Shown here: piece by piece, positions 11,965 through 21,670 of the stretch
How the letters are laid out: each line of letters begins with the position of its first letter
How positions within the stretch are numbered: position 1 is the stretch's first letter
Assembly (NCBI RefSeq): GCF_039503195.1
Contig: NZ_JBCJKP010000001.1
Location: 3,720,001-3,784,000 of the forward strand
Reading direction: 5' to 3'
DNA length: 64,000 nucleotides
Source of the DNA: Streptomyces mirabilis
GTDB taxonomy: Bacteria > Actinomycetota > Actinomycetes > Streptomycetales > Streptomycetaceae
The notes under the pieces: model-generated
The model's input: only the letters and a program-made list of their open reading frames with translations
Database searches by the model: none
Told to the model about the DNA's origin: nothing
Program-made: the position numbers and the translations under genes

Positions 11965-13032
11965 CTACTTCCCCTTGTGGCCGGCTTTGCCGCGGCTCTT
12001 GTGGGAGCCGTTCTCGGTGCCGTTCTCGCTGTCGTACTTCTCGTACGCGTCGACGATACGGCCGACCAGCTTGTGCCGTACGACATCGTGGGACGTGAGC
12101 CGCGAGAAGTGGACGTCGTCGAGGCCCTCCAGGATGTCCTGGACCTGGCGCAGGCCCGACTTCGTCCCGTTCGGGAGGTCGACCTGTGTCACGTCGCCCG
12201 TGACGACGATCTTCGACTCGAAGCCGAGGCGGGTGAGGAACATCTTCATCTGCTCGGCGCTCGTGTTCTGGGCCTCGTCCAGGATGATGAAGGCGTCGTT
12301 CAGGGTGCGACCGCGCATGTAGGCGAGCGGCGCGACCTCGATGGTCCCCGCCGCCATGAGCCGCGGGATGGAATCGGGGTCGAGCATGTCGTGCAGCGCG
12401 TCGTAGAGGGGCCGCAGGTAGGGGTCGATCTTCTCGTAGAGCGTGCCGGGCAGGAAGCCGAGCCGCTCGCCCGCCTCCACCGCGGGGCGGGTGAGGATGA
12501 TCCGGTTGACCTGCTTGGACTGGAGCGCCTGTACGGCCTTCGCCATCGCGAGGTACGTCTTGCCGGTGCCGGCGGGGCCGATGCCGAAGACGATGGTGTG
12601 CTTGTCGATGGCGTCGACGTACCGCTTCTGGTTGAGCGTCTTGGGTCGGATGGTGCGGCCGCGCGAGGACAGGATGTTCTGCGTGAGCACTTCGGCAGGG
12701 GTTTCCTGACCGTCGCCCTCCCCGTTCTCGCTCGCCCTGAGCATGGCGATCGAGCGTTCCACTGCGTCCTCCGTCATCGGCTGCCCCGTGCGGAGCACCA
12801 GCATCATCTCGTCGAACAGGCGCTGGACGAGAGCGACTTCACCGGCGTCGCCGACCGCACTGATCTCATTGCCCCGGACGTGGATGTCGGCCGCCGGGAA
12901 GGCCTTCTCGATCACGCGAAGCAGCGCGTCTCCGGAACCCAGCACGGTCACCATGGGGTGCATGGCCGGGACGGTGAAATGCGCTCGTGCCTGCCCCGAA
13001 GCGGGGCTGTGAGCTGTGGGTGTCTGAGTCAT
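11965..13032 (-). CDS. PhoH-like ATPase
   Basis: 355 residues. Walker A is [11 protein letters not shown] (about residues 150-160) and Walker [10 protein letters not shown], followed by the sensor [10 protein letters not shown]. The N-terminal KH-like part and the [15 protein letters not shown] segment are typical of PhoH. The family is thought to be an RNA-linked ATPase/helicase and is usually paired with YbeY, as here. The C-terminal ~20 residues are Lys/Gly/Ser-rich ([13 protein letters not shown]), compatible with RNA binding. It appears to be the first gene of the phoH-ybeY-corC unit. Confidence 0.92.
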   Translation of the reverse strand: MTQTPTAHSPASGQARAHFTVPAMHPMVTVLGSGDALLRVIEKAFPAADIHVRGNEISAVGDAGEVALVQRLFDEMMLVLRTGQPMTEDAVERSIAMLRASENGEGDGQETPAEVLTQNILSSRGRTIRPKTLNQKRYVDAIDKHTIVFGIGPAGTGKTYLAMAKAVQALQSKQVNRIILTRPAVEAGERLGFLPGTLYEKIDPYLRPLYDALHDMLDPDSIPRLMAAGTIEVAPLAYMRGRTLNDAFIILDEAQNTSAEQMKMFLTRLGFESKIVVTGDVTQVDLPNGTKSGLRQVQDILEGLDDVHFSRLTSHDVVRHKLVGRIVDAYEKYDSENGTENGSHKSRGKAGHKGK

Positions 13033-13221
13033 GGGCCGGCTCTGTAGGCCTGCTTTTCCTCCTTGATCGGCACGCTTGCCACGGGGGCAGCCTTGCGGTT
13101 CCAAGGGTACGACGGTGGGGTGACAGTGCCGTAGGGCTTTTCGGCGCGGGTTCGGGGGCCGGGGCGGGGAGGAGCCCCGCTCCCAGGGGCAGGCGGAACC
13201 GGTCGTGCGGGGCGGGGAGCG

Positions 13222-14331
13222 TCAGGCCGACCGGCGGAAGCCGATGGTCGGGACCGCCCGTCGCAGCGGCCACGGACGGGTCACCTCCGGGAGGAGGCTC
13301 TCCAGGAAGGCGTACCGGCGCAGCGCGGCCGGTTCCTGGTCGTCGACGGACTGGACCCGGCGCCACCACGCCGCGATCTCGGCCCAGCCGGGCGCCGAGA
13401 GGGAGCCGCCGAACTCCTGGACGGAGAGCGCGGCGGTCAGCCCGGCGAAGGCGAGCCGGTCGGCGAGCGGCCAGTCGGCGAGGGTGCCCATCACGAACCC
13501 GGCGACGAAGACGTCCCCGGCACCGGTGGGGTCGAGGGCCTCCACGGCGATCGCGGGGACCTCGGCGGTCTCCCCGGTACGGCCGTCCACGGCGTACGCG
13601 CCCTCGGCACCGAGGGTGACGACGGCCAGTGGCACGTACTCGGTCAGCGCGTGCGCGGCGGCCCGCGGACAGTCCGCGCCGGTGTACCGCATCGCCTCGT
13701 CCGCGTTCGGCAGGAACGCCTCGCAGTGCTCCAGGTCCGCGAGCCCGGCCAGGTCCCAGCGCCCGGTGTCGTCCCAGCCGACGTCCGCGAAGATCCGGGT
13801 GCCCGCACGCGCGGACTCGGCGATCCAGTGCGCGCGCGTGCCGGGCGTCAGCGAGGCGACGGCGGCACGCGCACGGGGGGCGTGTTCCGGCGCCGGCTCC
13901 TCCGGGGGCGGCTCGTGCCCGTGGCTGACCATCGTCCGCTCGCCCTCGTACGCCATCGACACGGTGACCGGCGAGTGCCAGTCGGGCACGGTGCGCGACG
14001 GGGCGAGGTCGATGCCCTCGCCCTGTTCCAGGGCGTCCCAGCAGTACTCCCCGTAGTGGTCGTCCCCGAAGGCCGCCGCCAGGGAGGTCTTGAGGCCGAG
14101 GCGGGCGAGCGCGGTCGCCATGTTGGCGACGCCGCCGGGGCTCGACCCCATCCCGCGCGCCCAGGACTCGGTGCCACGCACCGGGGCGGTGTCGAGCCCG
14201 GTGAAGATGATGTCGAGGAAGACGGTGCCGGTGAGGTAGACGTCCCAGGGCGGGTCCTGAGGGGTGCGCAGACCGGCGAGCGGGTCGACGTGAGCGTGAC
14301 AGTACGGTCGCTCTCCGTTGGTCTCGATCAC
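13222..14331 (-). CDS. PfkB-family carbohydrate kinase
   Basis: 369 residues from a GTG with gggag 8 bases upstream; the longer open frame upstream has no ribosome site. PfkB signature 1 region: SSPGGVANMATALARLGLKTSLAAAFGDDHYG. Signature 2 with the catalytic base: ALDPTGAGDVFVAGFVMG (Asp of D-x-x-G-A-G-D). These enzymes phosphorylate sugars or nucleosides with ATP; the substrate cannot be assigned from sequence alone. It is followed by the phoH operon on the same strand after a 189-base gap. Confidence 0.88.
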   Translation of the reverse strand: MIETNGERPYCHAHVDPLAGLRTPQDPPWDVYLTGTVFLDIIFTGLDTAPVRGTESWARGMGSSPGGVANMATALARLGLKTSLAAAFGDDHYGEYCWDALEQGEGIDLAPSRTVPDWHSPVTVSMAYEGERTMVSHGHEPPPEEPAPEHAPRARAAVASLTPGTRAHWIAESARAGTRIFADVGWDDTGRWDLAGLADLEHCEAFLPNADEAMRYTGADCPRAAAHALTEYVPLAVVTLGAEGAYAVDGRTGETAEVPAIAVEALDPTGAGDVFVAGFVMGTLADWPLADRLAFAGLTAALSVQEFGGSLSAPGWAEIAAWWRRVQSVDDQEPAALRRYAFLESLLPEVTRPWPLRRAVPTIGFRRSA

Positions 14332-14607
14332 GGTGCGCTCCCTGAGGTGGTGCGGATTCAGGCCAGTGTGCACCAAACGGCACACGGTACGGCGCCGGTC
14401 GAGGCCGGAACGGACCGATGAACAGCCGGGTAAAAATCGTGCGCCTACCCCACCCTTCCCCCCACAAACGGAACGTGACCTGGATCACACCTCCCCGCCT
14501 ACGTCGCACCCCCACCCGCTTGATACAAATTGCCCGCGCGTTCCTGTCCGTCGACAGCCGCCCACCCCCCTCATCGAGCCGCTCTTTCGCATGCCCTGGG
14601 AACGCCC

Positions 14608-15936
14608 GTGTCCGCCCGCACCACCACGCCCTGGCCCCTCGTCGCCCTTTTCACGGCCGGGTACCTCGCCCCGTACCTGCTCCCGACCACCGTCGGCCGG
14701 CTGAGCGCGGGTCTCCCCCTCTCCGCCACCGAGGCCGGTTCCATCGGCAGCGCCCTGCTGCTGAGTTCGGCGACGGCGGGCTTCCTGCTCGCGTCCCGGG
14801 TGGACCGCTTCGGCCCCCGCGGGCTCGCCCGCGGCGGCCTGCTCCTGGCCGCCGCCGGCTACGGCACCGCCGCCCTCACGACGACCATCCCCCTGGTCGT
14901 CCTCGGTGCGATCGTCGGCGGCCTCGGTTCCGGCACGATCACCAGCGTCGCCGCCACCGGGATCGCCGGCCAGCGCGACCCCCACCGCACCACCACCCTG
15001 GGCCTGCTGGGTGTCTCCGCCCTCGCGGGCACGCTGTATCTGACGATCCCCCACCTGGGTCCGGGCCACGGCCACCCCCTCGCCGCGATCGCCGTCACCG
15101 CGCTGCTCGTGCTGCCCGTGACCCGCCGCCTCCCCGCCGCCGGCGCCCCCGAGACCCCCCACACCCCCGCCGCCCGCACCCTCCGCGCCACCACCACTCC
15201 GCTCCCCCACCGCCGCGCCGGTCTCGTCCTGGCCGCCTCGATGCTCTGCTGGTCCCTCGCCCAGAATTCACTCTGGGGTGTCAGCGGCCGGATCGGTCTG
15301 CGGCAGGCGGGGCTGACGGAGGTGACCGTCGGCGCGGTCTTCGCGGTGGCGCTCGGCGCGGGGCTGCTCGGGGTGATCGGCGCGGGCACGCTCGGCCGGC
15401 GCCTGGGCCGGGCGCTGCCCATCGGCGCGGGCACGGCCCTGATCGCCGGATGCATCGCGCTCAGCGCGGCGGCCACCGACCTGACGTCCTTCGCGACGGG
15501 CGAGATCGCCTGGAACACGGTCTACCCGGTCGTGCTCTCCTACGTCATCGGCCTCGCCGCGTCCCTGGACCGGCGCGGCCGATGGGCGGTCCTCGTCGGC
15601 TCCGCCTCCTCGCTCGGCACGGCGTGCGGCCCGCTCGCGGGCAGTCTGCTCTCCGCGCGGGTCGGATACCCGGGGATGGGCGTGATCCTGGCCCTCGGCC
15701 TGCTCCTGATCACCGTCCCGATGACGGCCGTGGCCCTGCGCACCCGGCGCGCCGCGCCGCTCCCGCAGGAGCACCCCGTCGTGGAGTACCCGGTCGTGGA
15801 GATCCCCGTCGTGGAGATCCCGGTCGTGGAAATCCCGCTGGACGCCGTCCCGGCACCCCGAACGGCGTACGACACGGCAGGGCCCCGGCAGGCGACCGCG
15901 GGTGCGGCGGCCGGGCCGGGGCCCGGAAGCAGGTAG
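14608..15936 (+). CDS. MFS transporter with pentapeptide-repeat C-terminus
   Basis: 442 residues from GTG (VSARTTTPWPLVALFTAGYLAPYLLP); an upstream in-frame ATG at 14530 adds a Pro/His-rich stretch that looks non-coding. About twelve helices are visible, with a weak motif A (DRFGPRGLARGGLLLAAAG). The cytoplasmic C-terminus contains four copies of VVE(I/Y)P encoded by a 15-bp DNA repeat (15778-15837). The substrate is unknown. The gene ends 12 bases from the stop of the convergent deaminase gene. Confidence 0.8.
   Translation: MSARTTTPWPLVALFTAGYLAPYLLPTTVGRLSAGLPLSATEAGSIGSALLLSSATAGFLLASRVDRFGPRGLARGGLLLAAAGYGTAALTTTIPLVVLGAIVGGLGSGTITSVAATGIAGQRDPHRTTTLGLLGVSALAGTLYLTIPHLGPGHGHPLAAIAVTALLVLPVTRRLPAAGAPETPHTPAARTLRATTTPLPHRRAGLVLAASMLCWSLAQNSLWGVSGRIGLRQAGLTEVTVGAVFAVALGAGLLGVIGAGTLGRRLGRALPIGAGTALIAGCIALSAAATDLTSFATGEIAWNTVYPVVLSYVIGLAASLDRRGRWAVLVGSASSLGTACGPLAGSLLSARVGYPGMGVILALGLLLITVPMTAVALRTRRAAPLPQEHPVVEYPVVEIPVVEIPVVEIPLDAVPAPRTAYDTAGPRQATAGAAAGPGPGSR
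15778..15837 (+). repeat. 15-bp in-frame minisatellite, four copies
   Basis: Four tandem units of the form gtcgtggagatcccg, each encoding V-V-E-I/Y-P at the C-terminus of the MFS protein. Copy number is likely variable between strains. Confidence 0.85.
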
Positions 15937-15948
15937 TCCCGTCTCGGT

Positions 15949-16941
15949 CTATCCGAACTCGTACGCCTCGACCTCGGCGAGGTAGCGCGCCCGCCGCTCC
16001 TCGTCGTGCTCGAGGAAGGACGCCACGAACGAGTTGCGCGCCAGTTCCCGCATCCGCTCCCGGTCCAGCCCCAGCGCCCCGTGCACGGCGTGGAAGGTGT
16101 CGCCGATGTACCCGCCGAAGTACGCGGGGTCGTCGGAGTTGACCGTGCACAGCAGCCCGGCGTCCAGCATCGCGGGCAGCGGGTGGTCCTCCAGGACGTC
16201 CACGGCGCGCAGCCGTACGTTCGACAGCGGGCAGAGCGTCAGCGGCACCCGGTCCCGTACGAGCCGCTCGACCAGCTCGGGGTCCTCCATGCAGCGCAGC
16301 CCGTGGTCGATGCGCTCGACGCCGAGCACGTCCAGCGCCTCGGTGATGTACTCCGGCGGCCCCTCCTCGCCCGCGTGGGCGACGCGCCGCAGCCCGAGCG
16401 CGGCGGCGGCCTCGTAGACCTCGCGGAACTTGACCGGCGGGTGCCCGACCTCGGCGGAGTCGAGGCCGATGCCGACGATCCGGTCGAGGTAGGGCTTCGC
16501 GGCCTCCAGGGTCGCGAGCGCCGACTCCGCGGACTCGTCGCGCAGGAAGCACATGATCAGCTGGGTGGAGACGCCGTGCGTCTCCTCGCTGCGGGAGAAC
16601 GCCCGGTGCAGCCCCTCGACGACCGTCCCCATGCCGATGCCCCGGGCGATGTGGGCCTGCGGGTCGAAGAAGATCTCCGCGTGCCTCACGCCCTGCGCGG
16701 CGGCCCGTGCGAGGTAGGCGTCGGCGAGGTCGGCGAAGTCCTGCTCGGTCCGCAGGACGGCCATGAGCTCGTAGTACAGGTTCAGGAACGACTGGAGGTC
16801 GTCGAAGAGATACGCCTTGCGCAGCTCCTCGGTGTCCGCGTAGGGGAGCGTGACGCCGTTGCGGGCGGCGAGTTCGAAGGCCAGCTCGGGTTCGAGGGTG
16901 CCTTCGATGTGGAGGTGCAGTTCTGCTTTGGGGAGGGGCAT
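15949..16941 (-). CDS. Adenosine deaminase-family protein, probably adenine deaminase
   Basis: 330 residues of the zinc amidohydrolase family: metal ligands in ELHLHIEGTLEPEL (His9, His11), the HAGEEGP segment with metal-binding His and catalytic Glu, the RIDHGLR histidine, and NSDDPAYFGGYIGDTF with the Asp pair near residue 270. The combination HIEGTLEPEL, GIGLDSAEVGHPP and DDPAYFGGY is what I recall for the adenine deaminase subgroup (such as Pseudomonas PA0148 and yeast Aah1), while true adenosine deaminases carry GxDLAGxE at the second site. The product would be hypoxanthine from adenine (purine salvage). Automatic annotation will probably say adenosine deaminase. Confidence 0.88.
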   Translation of the reverse strand: MPLPKAELHLHIEGTLEPELAFELAARNGVTLPYADTEELRKAYLFDDLQSFLNLYYELMAVLRTEQDFADLADAYLARAAAQGVRHAEIFFDPQAHIARGIGMGTVVEGLHRAFSRSEETHGVSTQLIMCFLRDESAESALATLEAAKPYLDRIVGIGLDSAEVGHPPVKFREVYEAAAALGLRRVAHAGEEGPPEYITEALDVLGVERIDHGLRCMEDPELVERLVRDRVPLTLCPLSNVRLRAVDVLEDHPLPAMLDAGLLCTVNSDDPAYFGGYIGDTFHAVHGALGLDRERMRELARNSFVASFLEHDEERRARYLAEVEAYEFG

Positions 16942-17057
16942 CGAAATATCGTACGGGTGTGTACCGACGATCTCGTGCGATGACGCCTCGTCGACTCGTA
17001 CGACGACGGCTCATCGCCGCTTCGGCACCGGCACCCGCACCAGATCGTGCGCCACGG

Positions 17058-17942
17058 TCAGCTCCCCCTCGAACCCGGCGGCCCGGGCCTGCCGCTCGAA
17101 TTCTCCCCGGACTCCGCCCGGGAGGTGCCCCCAGGTTCGGAATACCGCTGGCTGAAGTGCGTGAGCACGAGATGCCGTACGCCCGCGTCCCGCGCCACCC
17201 GTCCCGCCTGGCCGGCCGTCAGGTGGCCGTGGTCGACGGCGAGTTGGTGATCGCCGTCCAGGAACGTCGACTCGATGACGAGGAGGTCGCAGCCCTCGGC
17301 GAGGGCGTCCACACCCTCACACAGCCGCGTGTCCATGACGAACGCGAACCGCTGCCCGCGCCGCACCTCGCTCACGTCGTCGAGCGAGACCCCGCCGAGC
17401 GCGCCCTCGCGCTGGATCCGCCCCACGTCCGGCCCCTTGATCCCGTGCTCCGCGAGCAGTGCGGGCAGCATCCGCCGACCGTCCGGCTCGACCAGCCGGT
17501 AGCCGAAGGACTCCACGGGGTGGGAGAGCCTGCGGGCCTCCAGGGTGTACGAGGGGGTGGTCGCGAGCACGCCGTCCGCCTCGACCGGTGCCTCGGTCAG
17601 CTCGACGGTCTCGCGGTAGGCCGTCGCGTACCGCAACCGGTCGAAGAAGCGCTGCCCGGAGCGCGGGTAGTGCGCGGTCACCTCGTGCGGGACACGGTCG
17701 AGGTTGATGCGCTGGATCACCCCGGCGAGGCCGAGGGAGTGGTCGCCGTGGAAGTGGGTGACGCAGATCCGGTGCAGGTCGTGCGCGGCGGCCCCGGCCC
17801 GCAGCATCTGCCGCTGGGTGCCCTCACCCGGGTCGAAGAGCAGGCCCTCCCCGTCCCAGCGCAGCAGATAGCCGTTGTGGTTACGGTGCCGGGTGGGGAC
17901 CTGGCTGGCGGTGCCGAGGACCACCAGTTCACGTACGGACAA
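17058..17942 (-). CDS. rnz: Ribonuclease Z with frameshifted C-terminus
   Basis: 294 residues as read. The tRNase Z core is intact: [11 protein letters not shown] (H-x-H-x-D-H), the Asp in [20 protein letters not shown], and the late HFSQRY histidine. After YSEP the frame runs through a short GC-rich insert (17102-17135) and ends in an unrelated tail, stopping at 17058. One frame over, the sequence continues [20 protein letters not shown], then [10 protein letters not shown], to a stop at 17011-17013, which looks like the expected family C-terminus. So a repeat insertion has replaced about 30 residues. Since the catalytic residues lie before it, tRNA 3'-end processing may survive. The HIT gene starts 6 bases upstream in the same direction. 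Confidence 0.88.
   Translation of the reverse strand: MSVRELVVLGTASQVPTRHRNHNGYLLRWDGEGLLFDPGEGTQRQMLRAGAAAHDLHRICVTHFHGDHSLGLAGVIQRINLDRVPHEVTAHYPRSGQRFFDRLRYATAYRETVELTEAPVEADGVLATTPSYTLEARRLSHPVESFGYRLVEPDGRRMLPALLAEHGIKGPDVGRIQREGALGGVSLDDVSEVRRGQRFAFVMDTRLCEGVDALAEGCDLLVIESTFLDGDHQLAVDHGHLTAGQAGRVARDAGVRHLVLTHFSQRYSEPGGTSRAESGENSSGRPGPPGSRGS
17102..17135. repeat. Short palindromic Streptomyces-type repeat inserted in rnz
   Basis: On the minus strand it reads cctgggggcacctcccgggc followed by ggagtccgggg. It can fold into a hairpin (ctcccgggc / gtccggggag, one bulge). It resembles the short dispersed palindromes usually found between Streptomyces genes, but here it interrupts a reading frame and shifts it. 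Confidence 0.6.
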
Positions 17943-17948
17943 GGTCGG

Positions 17949-18302
17949 TTACCCCGGCGGCCACTGCATGCCACGGCCGCCCAGGAGGTGGGCGTGCGCG
18001 TGGAAGACGGTCTGGCCCGCGCCGCCGCCCGTGTTGAACACGATGCGGTAGCTCTCCAGCTTCTCCTCGGACGCCACCTCGCCCGCCTCGCGCAGCAGGT
18101 CCGCGGCGATGGCGGGCTCGGCGGCGGCGAGGGAGGCCGCGTCCGGGTGGTGCACCTTGGGGATGACCAGGATGTGCGTGGGCGCCTGGGGGTTTATGTC
18201 GCGGAAGGCGACGGTCGTGTCGGTCTCCCGGACGACGTTCGCGGGAACGTGCCCCGCGACGATCTTGCAGAACAGACAGTCGTCCTGCGGTTCTCCCGTC
18301 AT
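17949..18302 (-). CDS. HIT-family (histidine triad) protein
   Basis: 117 residues. The N-terminal CLFCKIVAG is the typical HIT zinc/dimer segment, and the catalytic triad is VFHAHAHLLGGR (H-x-H-x-H). HIT proteins hydrolyse nucleoside phosphoramidates (HINT-type). The gene is 6 bases from the rnz start and probably co-transcribed with it. The intermediate segment VAFRDINPQAPTHILVIPKVHH is classic HINT sequence. Confidence 0.95.
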   Translation of the reverse strand: MTGEPQDDCLFCKIVAGHVPANVVRETDTTVAFRDINPQAPTHILVIPKVHHPDAASLAAAEPAIAADLLREAGEVASEEKLESYRIVFNTGGGAGQTVFHAHAHLLGGRGMQWPPG

Positions 18303-18379
18303 GCGTGTGCCTCCTCACGCCGTCTGATCATTACGTCGTGCATCGTATCGGCCTCAGTAGGTACGGGTGGGTGCCCGGA

Positions 18380-21300
18380 TCAGAGCTCCGGCAGCGTCGG
18401 TGCCGCCTTCGCCGGGTTCTCCGCGAGCGCGGCCAGCGCAATCCGGATCGCCTCGTCGAGCTGCGCGTCGCGCCCGGCCGCGTGGTCCTGCGGCGTCTGG
18501 ACGACCTCGACGTCCGGGTCGACACCGTGGTTCTCCACGCCCCACCCGTAACCGTCCAGCCAGAACGCGTACTTGGGCTGGGTGACGAGGGTGCCGTCGA
18601 CGAGCCGGTACCGGCTGTCGATGCCGACGACCCCGCCCCACGTCCGCGTCCCGACGACCGGCCCGATGCCCAGCGCCTTGATCGCCGCGTTGACGATGTC
18701 GCCGTCCGAGCCGGAGAACTCGTTGGCGACGGCGACGACCGGTCCGCGCGGCGCGTCCTCCGGATAGCTGTACGGCCGCATCCCCCGCGGCAGGTCCCAG
18801 CCCACGATCCGCCGCGCGAGCTTCTCCACGACCAACTGGGAGGTGTGGCCGCCGCGGTTCTCCCGGACGTCCACGACCAGCCCCTCCCGGGCCACCTCAA
18901 CGCGCAGGTCGCGGTGGATCTGGGCCCAGCCGGGCGCCTGCATGTCGGGCACATGGAGATAGCCGAGCCGTCCGCCCGACTTCTCGTGGACATAGGCACG
19001 CCGGTCCGCGACCCAGGCGTGGTAGCGCAGCGGCTCCTCGTCGGCGAGCGGGACGACCACGGCGTGCCGCGGATCGCCGCCGCCCGACGGGGAGACGGTC
19101 AGCTCGACCGGCTTGCCCGCGGTGCCGACGAGCAGCGGCCCGGGTCCGGCCACCGGGTCCACCGGCTGCCCGGCGACCGCGACGATCGCGTCCCCGGCGC
19201 GCACCGCGACGCCGGGCGCGGCGAGCGGCGCCCGCGCGTGCGGGTCGGACGTCTCCGAGGGGAGGATCCGGTCGATGCGCCAACTGCCGTCCTCATGACG
19301 GGAGATGTCCGCCCCGAGCAGTCCCTGCGCCCGGTCGCCGCCGCCCCAGCCGCCGCGCGGGGTCACGTACGCGTGCGAGGTGCCGAGTTCGCCCTGCACC
19401 TCCCACAGCAGGTCGACGAGGTCGTCGTGCGTGGCGACCCGTTCGAGCACCGGCCGGTACCTCTCCAGTACGCCTTCCCAGTCGACCCCGCCCAGGTCGG
19501 GCCGCCAGAAGTTGTCGCGCATGAGGCGGCCGGTCTCGTCGTACATCTGCCGCCACTCGGCGGCCGGGTCGACGGTCTGGCGGACCCGGGAGAGGTCGAC
19601 GGTGATGTTCGTGTCGCTCTCGTCGTCGTTCGAGGCGCGGCGGTCGCTGGGAACGACCTTGAGCTTGCCGTCGGTCCACAGCAGGACGCGTTTGCCGTCG
19701 CCGCTGACGGCGAAGTGGTCGGCGTCCGCGGCGAGGTGCTCGACGCGCTGCTGGGCGAGGTCGTACCGCTCCAGTTCGGTCTTCGGGTCCGGGTCGTCCG
19801 GGGTGGCGCGGGAGGCGCCGAGGACTCCGACGACCGGGTGGCGCAGCCACAGCAACCCGTCCTTGGCGGCGCGCAGGGTCGAGTAGCGGGCCGCCTCCAC
19901 GGGGAACGGGACGATCCGGTCGGCGAGTCCGTCGAGGTCGATACGGGTGGTGGGGGCGCCCTCGCTGTCGGGCGTCTCGTCCTTGTCGGATGCCTCGAAG
20001 GGGCGGCCGTGGCGCTGCGGTCCGAAGGGGGACGGGGTGGTCGCGGCCAGGGTGATCAGATGCGGCCGGGAGCCCCCGACGAACGCGAGGTCGAAGACGT
20101 GTTCGTCGTAGACGGGGTCGAAGGAGCGGGCCGAGAGGAAGGCGAGGTGCTTGCCGTCGAGGGTGAACGCGGGTGCGTAGTCGCGGAAGCGCAGCGGGGT
20201 CGCCTCGGTCACCGACAGGTCGGCGGTGTTGGCCAGCTTGAGCTGGCGCAGCGGGCGCGGGCCGGGGTGCGACCAGGCGAGCCAGGTGGAGTCCGGCGAG
20301 AAGACGAGCCCGGAGACCTCGCCGTCCTCGCCCCGGTCGACCTCCCGTACCTCGCCGGTCTCCCGCTCGACGAGCAGCACCCGTCCGTCGTGCGAGGCGA
20401 CGGCGGCGCGGCTGCCGTCGGGTGCCATGGCGAGCCCGAGGACCCGCCCCAGCTGTCCGGCGGCGAGCCGGCGCGGGGTGGCCCCGGGCGCGAGACCGGT
20501 CGCCGGGGCGAACTCCAGCGCGTCGTCACCGGCCGCGTCCGTGACCCACACCACGTACTCCTCGCCCTCCACCCGGAAGGCGCGGGGCAGCCGGGCGCGC
20601 ACACCGGGCCGGGCGGCGAGCGCGCGGGCCGGTCCGGAGCGGTGGGTGACCCAGTGGACGGCGCCGCGCACGGAGACCGCGCTGCCGCGTCCGGTGTGGT
20701 CGGGGGCGGCGGCCGAGAACCAGCGGGAGGCGCTCACGAGGTGCGGCTGCTGGTCGACGCGCTGTCCGCCGAGCCGCAGGTCGAGCCGGCGCGGCTCGGC
20801 GCCGTCCAGGTCGTCGAGGAGCCACAGTTCACCGGCGGACGCGTACACGACCCGGGCGCCGTCGGTCGCCGCGTGCCGGGCGTAGAAGCCGTCGATCGGC
20901 GTGTGGCGGCGCAGATCGGATCCGTCGGCGAGGGAGGAGTAGAGCGCTCCGACACCCTCGTGGTCGGACAGGAAGGCGACGCGCTCCCCCACCCACAGGG
21001 GGTATTCGAGGTTCCCGTCCAGGTCCTCGTGCAGCCGTACGAACTCGCCGGCCCCCGCCCCGTCGCCGCCGGCCCTGTCGATCCACAGCTTGCCCGCCGT
21101 GCCGCCCCGGTACCGCTTCCACCAGGCGGCCTCGCGCCCCATGGGAGCCGACAGCAGCAGCACCCCCGGATCGCCGTGGACCACGTCGCCGACCGGCCCG
21201 TACGGGAGGGTGGTCGCGGGGCCCCCGTCGAGCGGGACGGCCCGGGCCCAGCTGCGGCGCAGGCTGGCCTGGCCCTGGGTGCTGAGCGCGAGCACGCGCC

Positions 21301-21625
21301 CGTCCGGGGTCCAGCCGCGCACCTGGGTCTTCGAACTCCCCCAGTACGTCAGCCGCGTGGACGGTCCGCCCTCCAGGGGCGCGGCGTGCACCTCGGGCGC
21401 TCCGTCGCGGGTCGACGTCCAGGCGACGGTCGTACCGTCCGGGGAGATGCGGGGGTGGTTCACCGGCATGTTGTCGGCGCTGACCCGCCAGGCGCGACCG
21501 CCGCCGTCGAGGGGGGCGACCCAGACGTCGTCCTCGGCGGTGAAGGCGACCAGCTCGCCGTGCAGATGCGGAAACCGGAGATACGCGGGCGATACCGACG
21601 ACGCGGACGATGCAGACTGAGTCAC
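18380..21625 (-). CDS. Tricorn protease homologue
   Basis: 1081 residues, the size of archaeal tricorn protease. The first ~680 residues form beta-propeller repeats (YLRFPHLHGELVAFTAEDDVWVAPLDGG; SPDGTTVAWTSTRDG; FSPDSTWLAWSH). Next comes the catalytic half: a helical C1 domain with LGTSHAYVTPRGG, a PDZ domain (APGVAVRAGDAIVAVAGQPVDP), and a C2 domain with VANEFSGSDGD, whose Ser near residue 970 should be the nucleophile. Tricorn is a self-compartmentalising peptidase trimming oligopeptides from the proteasome, which Streptomyces also possess. The protein is cytosolic, with no signal peptide. The start follows a normal open region; the stop is 77 bases from the HIT start. Confidence 0.93.
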   Translation of the reverse strand: MTQSASSASSVSPAYLRFPHLHGELVAFTAEDDVWVAPLDGGGRAWRVSADNMPVNHPRISPDGTTVAWTSTRDGAPEVHAAPLEGGPSTRLTYWGSSKTQVRGWTPDGRVLALSTQGQASLRRSWARAVPLDGGPATTLPYGPVGDVVHGDPGVLLLSAPMGREAAWWKRYRGGTAGKLWIDRAGGDGAGAGEFVRLHEDLDGNLEYPLWVGERVAFLSDHEGVGALYSSLADGSDLRRHTPIDGFYARHAATDGARVVYASAGELWLLDDLDGAEPRRLDLRLGGQRVDQQPHLVSASRWFSAAAPDHTGRGSAVSVRGAVHWVTHRSGPARALAARPGVRARLPRAFRVEGEEYVVWVTDAAGDDALEFAPATGLAPGATPRRLAAGQLGRVLGLAMAPDGSRAAVASHDGRVLLVERETGEVREVDRGEDGEVSGLVFSPDSTWLAWSHPGPRPLRQLKLANTADLSVTEATPLRFRDYAPAFTLDGKHLAFLSARSFDPVYDEHVFDLAFVGGSRPHLITLAATTPSPFGPQRHGRPFEASDKDETPDSEGAPTTRIDLDGLADRIVPFPVEAARYSTLRAAKDGLLWLRHPVVGVLGASRATPDDPDPKTELERYDLAQQRVEHLAADADHFAVSGDGKRVLLWTDGKLKVVPSDRRASNDDESDTNITVDLSRVRQTVDPAAEWRQMYDETGRLMRDNFWRPDLGGVDWEGVLERYRPVLERVATHDDLVDLLWEVQGELGTSHAYVTPRGGWGGGDRAQGLLGADISRHEDGSWRIDRILPSETSDPHARAPLAAPGVAVRAGDAIVAVAGQPVDPVAGPGPLLVGTAGKPVELTVSPSGGGDPRHAVVVPLADEEPLRYHAWVADRRAYVHEKSGGRLGYLHVPDMQAPGWAQIHRDLRVEVAREGLVVDVRENRGGHTSQLVVEKLARRIVGWDLPRGMRPYSYPEDAPRGPVVAVANEFSGSDGDIVNAAIKALGIGPVVGTRTWGGVVGIDSRYRLVDGTLVTQPKYAFWLDGYGWGVENHGVDPDVEVVQTPQDHAAGRDAQLDEAIRIALAALAENPAKAAPTLPEL

Positions 21626-21670
21626 CCGATCACCCTATGCAGGGACAGCTCGGCCCGACAGGGGTTCGGA

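Noticed and set aside
13100..13200. G/C-rich palindromes between phoH and the PfkB kinase gene as a terminator
   Set aside because: Only a 5-bp stem (ggggc/gcccc) was clear; not strong enough to annotate.
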